From NCBI GenBank assembly GCA_025677835.1, contig JAIXMR010000166.1:1-32693 (forward strand): 32,693 nt of DNA, given 5' to 3'. Both the position numbers and the translations under genes were made by a program. The notes under the pieces are model-generated. The model ran no database searches and was not told the DNA's origin. It worked only from the letters and a program-made list of their open reading frames with translations. Of this stretch, positions 19,287-29,640 are shown in pieces (the stretch's first letter is position 1; every line of letters begins with the position of its first letter). This DNA is from Sporodiniella umbellata. Its lineage: Eukaryota; Mucoromycota; Mucoromycetes; Mucorales; Rhizopodaceae.

Positions 19287-22275
19287 TTAAGAGGGAATAG
19301 TATGTAGCGGGTCTCTTTCTTGTGAAAAAGAAAACAAATCGTATAGTAGCACCTGCCTATATAGTCGTTTCGAAATGAAGCTTTCTGCTTCAATTTCATT
19401 TGGCCTGTCTTCCTTTTTTGTTATACTCACTGGCTTCTCATCTTTCATTGACACAGAGTCGTCATTCAGTGAGATTTTGGGGTTTTTCTCTTGCAAGATT
19501 TTTTCTACTTTATCAATTTTAATTTCGGCATTGCGGATTCTTAGCATGTGATTGCGTATATTGCGTCGTAATACGTATGTTGTTAATTTCCTATAAAACA
19601 TGCATAAGGCTACGATGTGCACATATATATTTATGTATTTACTCCTGTGGCTCGTTAGGATTAGAGGCTAGTTCTGACTGTTTCTTTAGCTCTTCTACTT
19701 GATGTTCAGTTGCCGCAATAAGGCTTTCAATGGACTCTTTTTTTGCCTTCATGGTTTTGAGCAGTTCTTTATATTGGACGTTGATACCCATTTGTTTTAG
19801 TTCCTCCAAATTTTCTTTTCCTGATAAATCGCGTATATTCATTTTGTTCAGTTTGTCAGCATGTTCGACAACTGAGATAAACAAAAAGGGTGAGTTGAGT
19901 TATATTGCTGATTACAAGCCACATACGTATATCTACAGATGGCTCCATCTGTTTAAGGGTTGCATCAAATGACCTAATAGCTGTCTTTACTGCTGGCATA
20001 CGAGCAATCAATCGATCTACAATAGACCCAACACTATACGTATCTCCTCGCTTCCACTCATAGCTTTCGTCGCTCAAATACTCATCACCCTTTAAAAGCA
20101 AATCTGTAGGCTGATGAAAAGTTAGGTCTTGATGAACATCCGATAGTAGATTATGCGTCTATTCGAATTTGTTAAGTGGCCAAAGCAACATGCAGGTACA
20201 CTTACATTTGTTATCAGCTCTTCTGTTTCAAAATAAATGCGTTCAAAATTTTTCGCAAGAGGCTATTTATGTTCAGTCAAGTCTATTTATACACTTTTTC
20301 TTTTTCTTACATGTGTAGCAGTCAGTACATATGGTGTAGTAGTCTTGCTTTTTGGGGGTAGAGTAGCAAACCGTGTTATGCCAGAAATCTGTGATTCCAA
20401 TTTCGAGACAAAGACAATATCCTCCACAGGTCTCTTATTATCGTTTTCGTCCATATTAGCATATTTGCCCCGATATTCATGTTCCTTTTCCTGTATTTGA
20501 TTGGGTTTATCAAATTTACTGTTAGAGGCTTCGTGAAGTTGTGTTTCCTTTGACTCTTCGTTATCGTTATCGACAGAATTAAGATCAAATGGTTGTTCTT
20601 TTGGAGATGTAGTTGCTGTGTTTTTTAAAGATTCATTGTATGATCCGTCGATAAGGGAAAGGTCGGATGGTACGACGTCTGACTTTGGTATTTCGCTTGT
20701 TGATGTATCACTAGAGTTGGTGGACGACATATTGACTGGTGTATTACTTGTAGGAGCAGGAATGGAAAATACATCTAAAGCGTTTACCATGCCACTGTAT
20801 TTATCTCCACTCTTAGCCATCGTTTTGTTGTAGATATGGTAGGCACAGATACGGCCCTCGTTTGTAAGAAGCAAAAATATGGGCATAGGAGGTACAGGTG
20901 TATCGTTTTCGGAAAAATCAAATGGAGGGAGTTCTTTAGAAGAAGAAAAGTCTATTGTGGTACCCACTGGATAGGTATCCGCCATACCGTCATCTGAAAG
21001 AGGCAAAAAAGGTAGCTGATTTTCTTCAAATTTCCATGTGTTCCATTCACCTTTTTCGTCTTGCCCTATCACACCTAGTTCGTTGGATACCGCATTAGCC
21101 ACTACAACCATCGTTTTCACTTCAGAGCCGAACCCGCGAATTACTGACATATAAAACTGATTGTCGCAACTATAGTCAGTGTAAATTGGAGTAACATCGT
21201 CTAATTTTTGATATTTGTCTTTATTGTTGTTGTGGACAATGTAAGCGAAATGGTCTGCATCAGGTTTTTCTGCGTTTCCATACACAACTAAAAAGGTATC
21301 TGTCTCTAACCATAGTAAAGTTCTTACTATAGTTACTATTAGTAAGTAACATCAAATGAAATTTACAAACCTGTATTATCTTCTAGATCCTCAGGTGCCG
21401 CAATGGAGTATAGCACTTTGTCAGTACTATCAAATATATTGATCGTACCCTCCTGGTTACTGCAGGCTATTCTTTCGCCTTTTGGTGACCAAGATGCCAC
21501 AAGAGCATCTGAGATTGTTTGCAAAATCTGACCTGTACTTAGTTGAATAACTAGGCATTTCTTATCTACTACACAGACTGCTACTAAATCAGGATGGGTG
21601 TCTGGATTTGAGTCAACACTAATTATTTCGCTGTTAAGAGCTACAGTTTGAACCGGTAATGCATTTTCACTCTAAGTATATGATTCAGTTACTTGTAGTT
21701 TATCTAAGTTTGTATGTATATATACATATATACATACATCTTTGACGACATCCGCTACATTATATATCAAAAGCATGTGTTGGCTTGTGCCGATAATCAA
21801 TTGTAATTCGTCTTTTGATAAAGCCAAAAATTTGACACCACCTTCTTTGACTTTGACAGATATATATTGTTCTATAGAGGCAGTCTCTGCCTTTTTTTTG
21901 CTGTAAATACAGTCATAAACATGACCAGTCTGTCCACAGATAAAGCCTCAATATCAAGTTTCAGTATTAAAGCGGAAAGTGTGGTCGAACACATTGAATC
22001 CCTTTGTATTTTTTACCTTCTTTACTTGCTGCAATAAAATAGCCATATTTACTGGAGCAAACAAGCTGAGAGAAAAAGGATTTTTTGACGGACTTGTCGA
22101 CGTCTTCATGAAAAGGTAATTCTGGCAATTTCACTTTGACATCGGGTACTAAACTTTTGAAACAAAGGAACTTTCCGTTCGTGTTTAGTGCGTATGTTTT
22201 TCACTTGAAATAAACGAATGTTGTTACATCAATATTATCTTCAAGCTCATCCTCAGAAGAATATGGGCTATCCAT
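19287..22275 (-). CDS. NUP159: Nup159/Nup214-like nucleoporin without FG repeats
   Basis: A cytoplasmic-face nuclear pore protein that docks the mRNA-export helicase Dbp5. Nine exons on the minus strand: 22275-22228, 22170-22017, 21946-21738, 21671-21371, 21299-20311, 20262-20206, 20158-19927, 19871-19643 and 19590-19287, giving 840 residues. Residues about 17-395 look like the seven-bladed propeller: FFSQLVCSSKYGYFIAAS, ASWSPKGERIACSNQEGTI (the WSPKG motif), DTFLVVYGN, and MPIFLLLTNEGRICAYHIYN, the best family signature. Residues 396-567 are a Ser/Thr/Asp/Glu-rich linker. After that come helical segments (FERIYFETEELI, VEHADKLNKMNIRDLSGKEN, KESIESLIAATEHQVEELKK) that fit the coiled coil. The linker holds no FG, GLFG or FxFG repeat; the single FG is inside the propeller. 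Exon 1 is only 16 codons. The gene is divergent from ACR3 with 137 bp between starts. Confidence 0.8.
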
Positions 22276-22377
22276 TTTTAATTAGCACTAACAAAAAGAC
22301 CAGTGGTAGTTTTTTTTCGCGTTTTAAAGAAAAAGACAGTCATATTTTTTTTTTTTTTTAGCAAAAGGTCAATCAAT

Positions 22378-22416
22378 ATGAATTTCTTTGTTTTGTTTTG
22401 TTTCTGTTGGGTATGA
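22378..22416 (+). other. upstream ORF overlapping the ACR3 start
   Basis: A 12-codon frame, MNFFVLFCFCWV, starts 35 bp before the ACR3 ATG and its TGA overlaps that ATG as ATGA. Such a layout can throttle or couple translation. Whether it lies within the transcript is not known. Confidence 0.4.
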
Positions 22417-23654
22417 GAAAAACTGCAAGCTGTGTAGAAAAAGGCTCTTTTGAGCACAGAAATGATGAGGCACTAGAGGTAGAGACTGAAATTGTTCAGG
22501 AGAAGTGTAAATTGCCAAAAGCAAACAAGAAAAGAAGCTCACCTGTTCAGCCCCCTTTAGAAAACTGAACTTTTTGGATCGATACTTGATACTATGGATT
22601 CTACTATCTATGATTATAGGCATACTTATTGGTTATTTTGTACCAGGAGTTCAGCATTCCTTTAAAACGGTTCAATTTGGGTCTGTTTCCGTACCTATAG
22701 CCATCGGATTACTTATTATGATGTATCCGGTGCTATGTAAAGTGCAATACGAAAAGATGCACATCATACTTTTTAAAAAGCAGATATGGATTCAAATCGG
22801 TATATCCATATTTATCAACTGGATAGTAGGTCCTATCATTATGACCGGTTTAGCCTGGCTCTGCCTCTATGACTTGCCAGAGTTACGTACCGGTATCGTC
22901 ATGGTTGGGTTGGCAAGGTACCAAGGTTTAACCAAAGGAAAAAAAAACTTAACACACTCAAACCAGATGTATTGCTATGGTTCTTATTTGGGTTTCTATT
23001 GCCGAAGGAGATTCAGACTATGGAGCCATACTAGTTGTCATCAATGCAATTCTTCAGATCGCTCTATACTCTCCATATGCTGTTTTGTTTATAAACATCA
23101 TACCATCTTGGTTTGGTGCCAAAATAGACCAGTCTGTGAACGTAAGCATAGGGTCCATAGCCCAATCTGTTTTGATTTATCTGGGAATCCCCCTTGTAGC
23201 AGGGATAATAACACGCTTTGGACTCAAAAAGCTTCAAGGACCCCATTGGTATGAGCACAAGTTCATGCCTGTATTTGAGTCATTGGCTCTCATCGGTCTT
23301 TTATATACCATTATTGTAATGTTTGCTAACCAAGGACATCAAATTATCGACACAATTGGCCCCGTATGTCGGTCTGCAGTCCCTTTGATTTGCTATTTTA
23401 TCATTACATTTTTTCTAGCTTTTTTTACCCTCAAACCGTTCTTACCATACGATCTTGTGGTAACTCAGTCATTCACAGCTAGCAGCAACAATTTTGAATT
23501 GGCAATGGCGGTAGCTATTGGAACTTTTGGGATTGACTCTAAAGAAGCTTTGGCTACCACAATTGGCCCATTGATCGAAGTACCAGTCTTAGTCGTACTT
23601 TCATATATGTGTTTATACCTTAAAAAAAAGTTGAGATGGAAAAAACGTGAATGA
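22413..23654 (+). CDS. ACR3: arsenite efflux transporter ACR3
   Basis: Exports arsenite (and antimonite in some members) through the plasma membrane; bile/arsenite/riboflavin transporter superfamily. Exons 22413-22506, 22551-22917 and 22967-23654 give 382 residues with ten likely membrane helices. Seen: LDRYLILWILLSMIIGILIGY, VQFGSVSVPIAIGLLIMMYPV, the catalytic Cys155 in GLARCIAMVLIW, restored exactly by splicing, the EGDSDYGAILVVINAILQI stretch, and SFTASSNNFELAMAVAIGTFG near the end. The C-terminus is short and basic (KKKLRWKKRE). The hydrophilic N-terminus of about 35 residues varies in this family; its junction, across a 44-nt intron, is the less certain part. A divergent promoter is shared with the nucleoporin gene. 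No arsenate reductase or arsenite-response regulator is next to it. Confidence 0.95.
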
Positions 23655-23862
23655 TTGTATAGAAAGATAGCACACTTCAAAAACGCATAAAAAAATAAAA
23701 TAAAAAGAAGGAAAAAGTCGTCTGTTTTATGTGATTCCGACTACAATAGTAGGATTCAATATATAAAGAAATAGATATGTATATATAAACTTTCATACAT
23801 ATTGAGATTTACTGTCTCTTTCTTTCTCTCGCCCTCTGTCTTTTTGATATAACTATTGTTGA

Positions 23863-24791
23863 TTACTTTGGCAACAAAGGTGCCTGTTCGTCCTCATGCT
23901 CATTAAGTATATCTTCAGTTGTTTCTCTTTGAACTGTTTTCTGTTGCTCTTTTGGTGCCACTTTAACTATGGTATCCACAATCCAGAACTGCATGATGTT
24001 CATTATAAGTGGAAATCTATATAGGATTTAAGCATTTTACTGTGTGACACCAGGTGTACTTTTTTTTTTTTTTTTTTTACATTAGCATCACAAAGATAAC
24101 TTGGTATCTGTAGTTTCCTTTTGTCCACGCAAGGGCCCACTCTCCAAATGCAAATAAAAAGGGAAGATGACGGAACATCCAATAAACACATAACTTCATC
24201 AAAGACTCTGCAGAAATAAAGATGAACGTTTGTTTAAACCAAGGATAGAACATGCGCTCAAGTGGCGGCTCGCCATATTGACCCGTTTTGATATCCTTTA
24301 CATTAAATCGAGTGAGAACCTTTTGCAGTAGTTTGAGCCAAAACCACAGTATTGCTACACCAATAGTTGTGTCTACAGCTACGTTTAAAAAGTACCAGAC
24401 GCATAGGTTGGTCCTTGGCCTTCCGTCTTTCGGCCTTCCCGCGATATAGCTGACTGCGAGATTTAAAAAGTGGATGACCGCTGCTCCTGCAAACTGTTTC
24501 GCAACGTCCAATGTCCTTTACCCCTCATAAGTATGAAACGTCATGCACAGCCCTTTTTTTTTTAAAAAAAAAAAAGACTTACCAAACAATGACAGGCCGT
24601 TGTGGTCGTTCCCTAGATCTTTTATAAAATAACGTTAAAATGGCTGTAGTTGCCAGTGTGACTTGTACAAGGATTGCAAAAGAATCCAGTAGTTTGCATC
24701 CCTGATCGTCAGGATTCAAAGAAGACTGATCGCAATTGTCTGTGGAGTAAAATAAATTATTTAAATAGTGCTGACCCTGAATCGACTGCAT
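23863..24791 (-). CDS. STIMATE/TMEM110-like ER membrane protein
   Basis: A multi-pass protein of the family that in animals sits at ER-plasma membrane junctions and promotes STIM1 calcium signalling; fungal members exist but have no STIM partner and their role is open. Exons on the minus strand, 24791-24583, 24515-24081 and 24016-23863, give 265 residues. Seen: CKLLDSFAILVQVTLATTAILTLF, the RPQRPVIVWTLDVAKQFAGA motif equivalent to the human WFLDTSKQA region, LNVAVDTTIGVAILWFWLKL, GQYGEPPLERMFYPW (family signature FGEYGDP), and VIFVMLIFPLIMNIMQFWIVD. The tail is acidic and hydrophilic. Intron 1 contains a T10A12 palindrome and intron 2 a run of 19 A on the coding strand. Confidence 0.85.
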
Positions 24792-25554
24792 TTGTTTAAA
24801 AAGAAAAGAAAGGCGTGAAAATAAAAACCTGAAACATGTTTTTATCCTTTTTTTTTTTTTTTTGGCCGTATATATAAGAAAAAAAAAAAGGAACGGTTTC
24901 TTGTTTCTAAAAAGGGATTTTGAGGCAACAAATAGTAGTAGCTTGTGTTTTCAATGCTTTAGAAGGGCTAAAATCAAAATGATACTAAAGGATCCAAAAT
25001 GGGTACAACGACTGAGGCCTATTTTGAGAGGAACCGTAAAAGATCTTTCCCAAGTTCTAATTTCAGCTGTTTTCAAAAGAAGAGAGAGACCCCCACACGC
25101 TGTTTGATGTACCAAGACAACATCCCGATTGTATTTTTTCAGGCTTTTCCTTTTCTTTGCTATCCTAGATACATTGCATAAGCCGTTACAAAATCTGTAG
25201 AACTATAAACTCAAAGCAAAAGTCTATTGTAGACAGTTCACAGCAAGTAACTTTTTTTTTTTAAAAAAAAAAAAGATGACCTATTTAAAAGGACTTCAAA
25301 ATATCGATGTCTTAATTTACTTTGGAATATTGAGGAACCAAAAAAACAATAAAAGTCCAAGAAAAACATAACCCATATAGCTGTAGTCTACTTTTTTTTT
25401 TTTTTTCAAAGACAAAACAATACTCGGAGCATAATTGAACCTCTTTACTGTATATAAGCCACTTGCCGTTGTCAACTGTCGCGTCTATTTTTCATACAAA
25501 ACTGGGTTAATTCTTTTTTTTTTTTTCTTTTTCTTTTACTGAAATAAATCGAAA
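24792..25554. other. divergent intergenic region with T/A palindromes and a possible short ORF
   Basis: This lies between the STIMATE-like gene and prefoldin. It holds a C-T11-A12-G palindrome (25251-25275), several long T runs, and a TATATAAG at 25451-25458 about 100 bp before the prefoldin start. A 42-codon frame at 24979-25107 (MILKDPKWVQRLRPILRGTV and on) has protein-like composition but no known relative and no clear partner exon. Confidence 0.4.
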
Positions 25555-26164
25555 ATGAGCAGCGTATCTGTTGTAGAAGCTAAATTAGAAGCCGAATCCA
25601 AAGCATTTCAAGCTTTACAAAAAGGTTATATATATATATATATAATAAAAGAAAAAACCGTTTTCATCATCTGATTATTAACTCGTGACCTAGAGCTCTC
25701 ACAAGTAATTGAAACAAGACAACGTTTAGAATCACAACAGCAAGAAAATGAACTAGTGAACAAAGTATTATAGCAAAATGAAAATAAACAAAAAAAAAAG
25801 TAGACACCTACTAAAAGAATGCTCTGTAGGAATTTGAACAGTTGGATAGTGAAAGCAACATTTTCAAGCTTATTGGACCTGTTCTTGTCAAACAAGATAG
25901 AGGAGAAGCAGTAGCTAACGTGAACAACAGATTGAATCTGATTAACAGCGAAATGTAAATAACAAATAGAGATGTTTTCACATTCTGTTTCTGACTTTTA
26001 TGTTTAGTAAACGAGTGGAAACTCAATTGGATGATTTGACCAAGAAGTCAGAAACAAAGAAACAAGAAGTAAAGAAACAAAAGGAACGCAGAAAAGAGAG
26101 ACTAACATCTTTATAGATTGCTCAATTGCAAATGCAATATCAACAATTGGCTGCTGCAAAATAA
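25555..26164 (+). CDS. PFDN6: prefoldin subunit 6
   Basis: The beta-type subunit of the hexameric prefoldin chaperone, which passes nascent actin and tubulin to the TRiC/CCT chaperonin. Five exons, 25555-25624, 25694-25764, 25830-25954, 26008-26068 and 26117-26164, join to 124 residues, the usual size. Seen: an N-terminal helix (EAKLEAESKAFQALQKELSQ), the TRQRLESQQQENELVNKEF helix, the family core FKLIGPVLVKQDRGEAVANV with NRLNLINSEIKRVETQLDDL, and the C-terminal coil ending QLQMQYQQLAAAK. Intron 1 carries a TA dinucleotide run directly after its GT donor. It is convergent with the coilin-like gene, stop codons 86 bp apart. Confidence 0.95.
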
Positions 26165-26250
26165 AAAAAGAAAAAAGAAAGAAAAAAAAAAAAAAATAGA
26201 ACAACAGACAAGATGCTTTACAAAAAGAATTGTTTCTGTTTGTGATGAAT

Positions 26251-26907
26251 TTATACACTTGAGCCAGGTAGTTTCTGACTTTCACGATAAGCTTTTTTCA
26301 GAACTCTGCGTCTCGCATTTCTTCTTTGTGTTCTTTTTAAGCCTTGGAAAGGAAGGGATCCCAATTGAATGAGCTCTTGAACCTCTTTGGGATGCTCCAC
26401 TGTTGCTTTCTTCTTTCTGACGTTCACATCCAAAGGTAAAATAGCGCTTTCCTCTTTACTTTTTCTCTTGTCGGCCTTTTTCTTGCTTTTTATTACTTTC
26501 ACTCGCTTTTTTTTTTCTCCATCCTTTTCGGTGGCTGGTTCTTCAACTATCACCCGTCAGTAATCGAATACTAAAGATGAACCCTACTTTGTTTTCTTTT
26601 TACACCTAGACTTAGTAAGGAATGCTCGATACTATATAAACAAAAAAAAAAAAAAACAAAAAAATTTGTCATTTGAGGGCTGTATTCAAAGAGTCAATTA
26701 CCAAATGGTGTCGTTTTCGCGTATCACGTCTTTTATAAAATGGTGAGGTAGTAATGTGAATCGGTCAAGTGCTAATGCCATTTCGCTGGCAGAAAAATCA
26801 AGTGAAAAGCGTTGAATCACACTAGATTTTAACTGGCTCACAGTTTCTTGCCCATCTACTGGATACCAATAAGAAGTTTGATTAGGGAGTGATAGCTTGA
26901 TTCGCAT
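26251..26907 (-). CDS. coilin-like protein (short fungal form)
   Basis: Coilin is the scaffold of Cajal bodies, where snRNPs mature. Exons on the minus strand, 26907-26702, 26631-26588 and 26546-26251, with introns of 70 and 41 nt, give 181 residues. Residues 1-76 look like the coilin N-terminal ubiquitin-like domain: MRIKLSLPNQTSYWYPVDGQ, SSVIQRFSLDFS, ALDRFTLLPHHFIKDVIREN, DTICIE. This matches the animal pattern of LLP-x-x(ES)-x-x-(L/V)-(V/I)-R-(D/E)-ND. The middle is Lys-rich (KKKRVKVIKSKKKADKRKSK), a likely nuclear or nucleolar signal. The end, FQGLKRTQRRNARRRVLKKA, resembles the conserved SRSARRKKAKRRWLR segment of plant coilin. The C-terminal Tudor-like domain of animal coilin is absent. 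Family assignment is by motif memory only. Confidence 0.6.
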
Positions 26908-27134
26908 CTAGAAAGAAAGCTATTTTTTTTTTATTTAATTTTTGCATAATCAAAACCACGTGACTACTCTGCTTTTTCTTTTTTTTTTTTTAAAAAAAAA
27001 AAAATATATATATTTTTTTGTGTATTCCTTTCCCCTCTTTTTCATTAGAAAAATAAAAAAAAACAAAAAAAAGGTAAAGAAAAAGAATACAGAAAAAAGA
27101 AAAAAAAAAAGCTCAAGGCATTTCTGTACTACAG

Positions 27135-27916
27135 ATGAGTGAGTGTGGACATCAGGTACAGTACAATGGTCTTTGTGCACTTTGCGGTGCAATGTTAGAA
27201 AGGTAAAAGGGTGAAGACCAAAGGAAATTCAGGTTTTCTTACAAGAAAAAACAAAAAAACTTTTGGCGACTAGTTTATCAGAAGAGGAGAAAATTAACAT
27301 GAGCTACGATAATATTGGGCTGACTGTCAGTCGATCGGTAATAGCATTGTTTTGGAATTCTAGAAGACATCCTATTTATTTTGATGCATTGTAGGAAGCA
27401 GAAAGACTAGAGCAAGAAAACGTGAAACGGTTATTGCAAGGCAAGAAGCTGTCTTTGATTCTTGATTTGGATCAAACGATTGTACACGCTTCTTGCGATC
27501 CACGTATCAGCCAGTGGAAAAACGATGATATACGACGATTTACTTTACCCAAAAGCCCCACAGTGTATTATATCAAGCTGAGACCAGGGCTTACGCAATT
27601 CTTGACAGAAATCGAGAAACTGTTTGACCTACATATCTATACCATGGGAACAAAGGATTACGCTAAAGCCGTAGCCAAAGAGATGGATCCTGAAGGAAAA
27701 CTATTCAAGGAACGGATCCTGTCAAGAGATGAAAGCGGATGTAAGACTGAAAGCGAGTTCCTTTATATACAGCTTATATATCTTTTAATCTTCCAAACAG
27801 GTCTTACTCAGAAAAGCCTCAAAAGAATATTCCCGTGCGATACTTCTATGGTGGTGGTTTTGGATGACCGAGCCGATGTATGGAGCAATTCACCCAACTT
27901 GGTTCGAATCAAGCCA

Positions 27917-27965
<49 letters not shown>

Positions 27966-29138
27966 ATGAAAAGAATAGGCTGACGGCAATGATAGATGAA
28001 TACTTTGTTGGCACCGGCGATATCAACAACCCAGCCAAACTCAACAACAAGGAGGAAGACAAACAAGAGGAAACTAAGAAAGAAGAAGACCTTGATGTAT
28101 ATAAGGACGAAGATGTTGAGCTGTATACTATGTTAGATGTATGTTTGAGCGTATAGAGACAGCCAGGATACTTAGAGCCTTATTAGATTTTAAAAAGAAT
28201 CCACCAAGAGTTCTATAGATACGAGAAACATGGTGATGTGACCACGATCATACCTAGCCTCAAGCGTAGTGTGCTTGCAGATTGTAATATTTCCTTTGCA
28301 CCGGAAGTGCTCTATCGACACCACCGTGACCCCAATCGATCAGGCCTATGGCATATGGCGAGTTCTTTTGGTGCAGGCTGCTCTACGGATCTCACCGGCA
28401 AAACGACGCACCTGATTACAATTCAATGGGATGCCAAAGCCAAAACAGCGAAAGAGTATGGGCATTCCAAGATTGTAACGCCAGCCTGGCTATTGGACAG
28501 CACGGCGCGTTGGAAAGTCCAGAACGAAGAGGCGTACGTGTTGCAGGATGCAGAGCTGTCTGATATTGAAAACCCAGACTCTGTGTCTTTAGAAGACCAT
28601 TTGTTTGACGAGAAGGAAGACGAATTGGTGGAGAATGTAGACTGGGACGAGGTGAACAAAGAACTCGAGGATTTTTTAGATGAAAGCGGGGCAGACACGG
28701 ACGGCGATACGACAGACTCTGAGAGCGTGTCTGCCTTTCCGGTGTCCAAAGAGAACAGGTAAAAAGAGAAAAGATACTCGCGTGCTGATGAGAGGCTCAT
28801 AAAAAAAGAAATTGTTCAGCCCTGCAGACAGCCTACGTCAGAAATGGAAAAGAAAGCGAGAAGAAGAACAGGAGGAGAAGCCGAGGAAGAAGGGAAAAGA
28901 AAGCGACCAGTCAGACAGCTTAAAAAGGGAAAGAGAACCAGAAGAGGAAGACAAACCCAAGAAAAGAGAGAGATCACAGCTATCAGAAGTAACCACGTTA
29001 GACAATAGTTACCTAAATACCGAGGAAAACAGTACTACACGCAGTGATCAAAGTAGTCATAGTGACGACGATGGTGACGATGATGACGATCTTGACTCGC
29101 TTGCTGGCATGTTAGAAGAAGAGATGTTATACTTGTAG
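27135..29138 (+). CDS. FCP1: RNA polymerase II CTD phosphatase FCP1
   Basis: Removes phosphate from the C-terminal repeats of RNA polymerase II so that it can start again. Seven exons, 27135-27202, 27274-27337, 27395-27740, 27801-27917, 27996-28138, 28187-28758 and 28820-29138, give 542 residues, shorter than most fungal FCP1 proteins. Seen: N-terminal CGHQVQYNGLCALCGAML, INMSYDNIGLTVSRSEAERL, the catalytic DLDQT (Asp68, Asp70) in LSLILDLDQTIVHASCDP, LTQKSLKRIFPCDTSMVVVL with DDRADVW, EYFVGTGDIN, a BRCT domain (about residues 265-355; DLTGKTTHLI, WLLDSTARW), and an acidic/basic tail ending DLDSLAGMLEEEMLYL. Introns 3 (60 nt) and 4 (78 nt, with an A39G7 run) are multiples of three with no stop, so retaining them would not break the frame. 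Confidence 0.95.
27920..27965 (+). repeat. A39-G7 homopolymer run inside an FCP1 intron
   Basis: Thirty-nine A followed by seven G directly after the GT of intron 4. The true length in the organism is uncertain because sequencing slips on such runs. Confidence 0.7.
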
Positions 29139-29229
29139 CAGTAAAAATAAAAAAAAAAAAAAAAAAGAAAAGAAAGAAAAAAAAAGTAAGCCTTAAGCCG
29201 TCGATCTCTGTTTCTGAATTTATAGCACC

Positions 29230-29262
<33 letters not shown>

Positions 29263-29601
29263 TTTTTAAAGCCACAGAGATGGGCCATTGTATTTCTATT
29301 GTTCAAAAGAGAATTGACCTTGTTCACTACTCTAGACTTGGCAGCCTGTTTTTTCTCAAACCAAGGTAAGTCTAGTTACTGCGTTTTTTTTTTACTACAG
29401 AAACCGATTATGCATGTCGTCTGCCTTGCTTTGAAACAAAGATTCTTGTTTACAGTGGAACCATCGTTCAAGTACCGACTAATTGTTTTCATTTTGGGGG
29501 GAATCGAGCCTAATTCTGGTCACACTAATTGAGCTATTTCTTTCAAAAGAAAAAAAAGAAAAAAAGAAAAAAAACGTGTGTGACAGAATATAGAGCGAAA
29601 G

Positions 29602-29609
29602 TGACGTAA
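29602..29609 (+). promoter_or_regulatory. CRE-like bZIP site upstream of the calcium pump
   Basis: TGACGTAA, with a related TGACGCAA at 29668-29675, about 310 and 240 bp before the Ca2+-ATPase start. This is a match to a generic ATF/CREB-type site only. Confidence 0.35.
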
Positions 29610-29632
29610 ATGCGAGGGTGTATGTCAAGGTT

Positions 29633-29640
29633 TGCGCCAC
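29633..29640 (-). promoter_or_regulatory. exact match to the Crz1 calcineurin-dependent response element
   Basis: The minus strand reads GTGGCGCA, which fits the yeast Crz1 consensus GNGGC(G/T)CA in every position. It lies about 270 bp upstream of the PMC1-type Ca2+-ATPase, a known Crz1 target in yeast. An 8-base match can occur by chance. Confidence 0.4.

Noticed and set aside
21947..22016. Apparent frameshifts in the nucleoporin between FNVFDHTFRF and LDIEALSVDR
   Set aside because: A 70-nt GT-AG intron with an ATACTGA branch-like motif explains it and gives the clean propeller strand GFICGQTGHVYDCIYS.
24979..25107. 42-codon ORF MILKDPKWVQRLRP and on
   Set aside because: Composition is plausible but there is no homologue I know, no splice partner and no clear promoter; kept only as a note.
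27892..27916. tRNA-like GGTTCGAATC
   Set aside because: It lies inside the FCP1 coding exon (NLVRIKP) and no cloverleaf surrounds it.
29282..29409. N-myristoylated start MGHCISIVQKR with a spliced 42-residue product
   Set aside because: The frame ends soon after the 35-nt putative intron and that intron is shorter than any other here; the competing frame lacks an ATG. Too weak to call.
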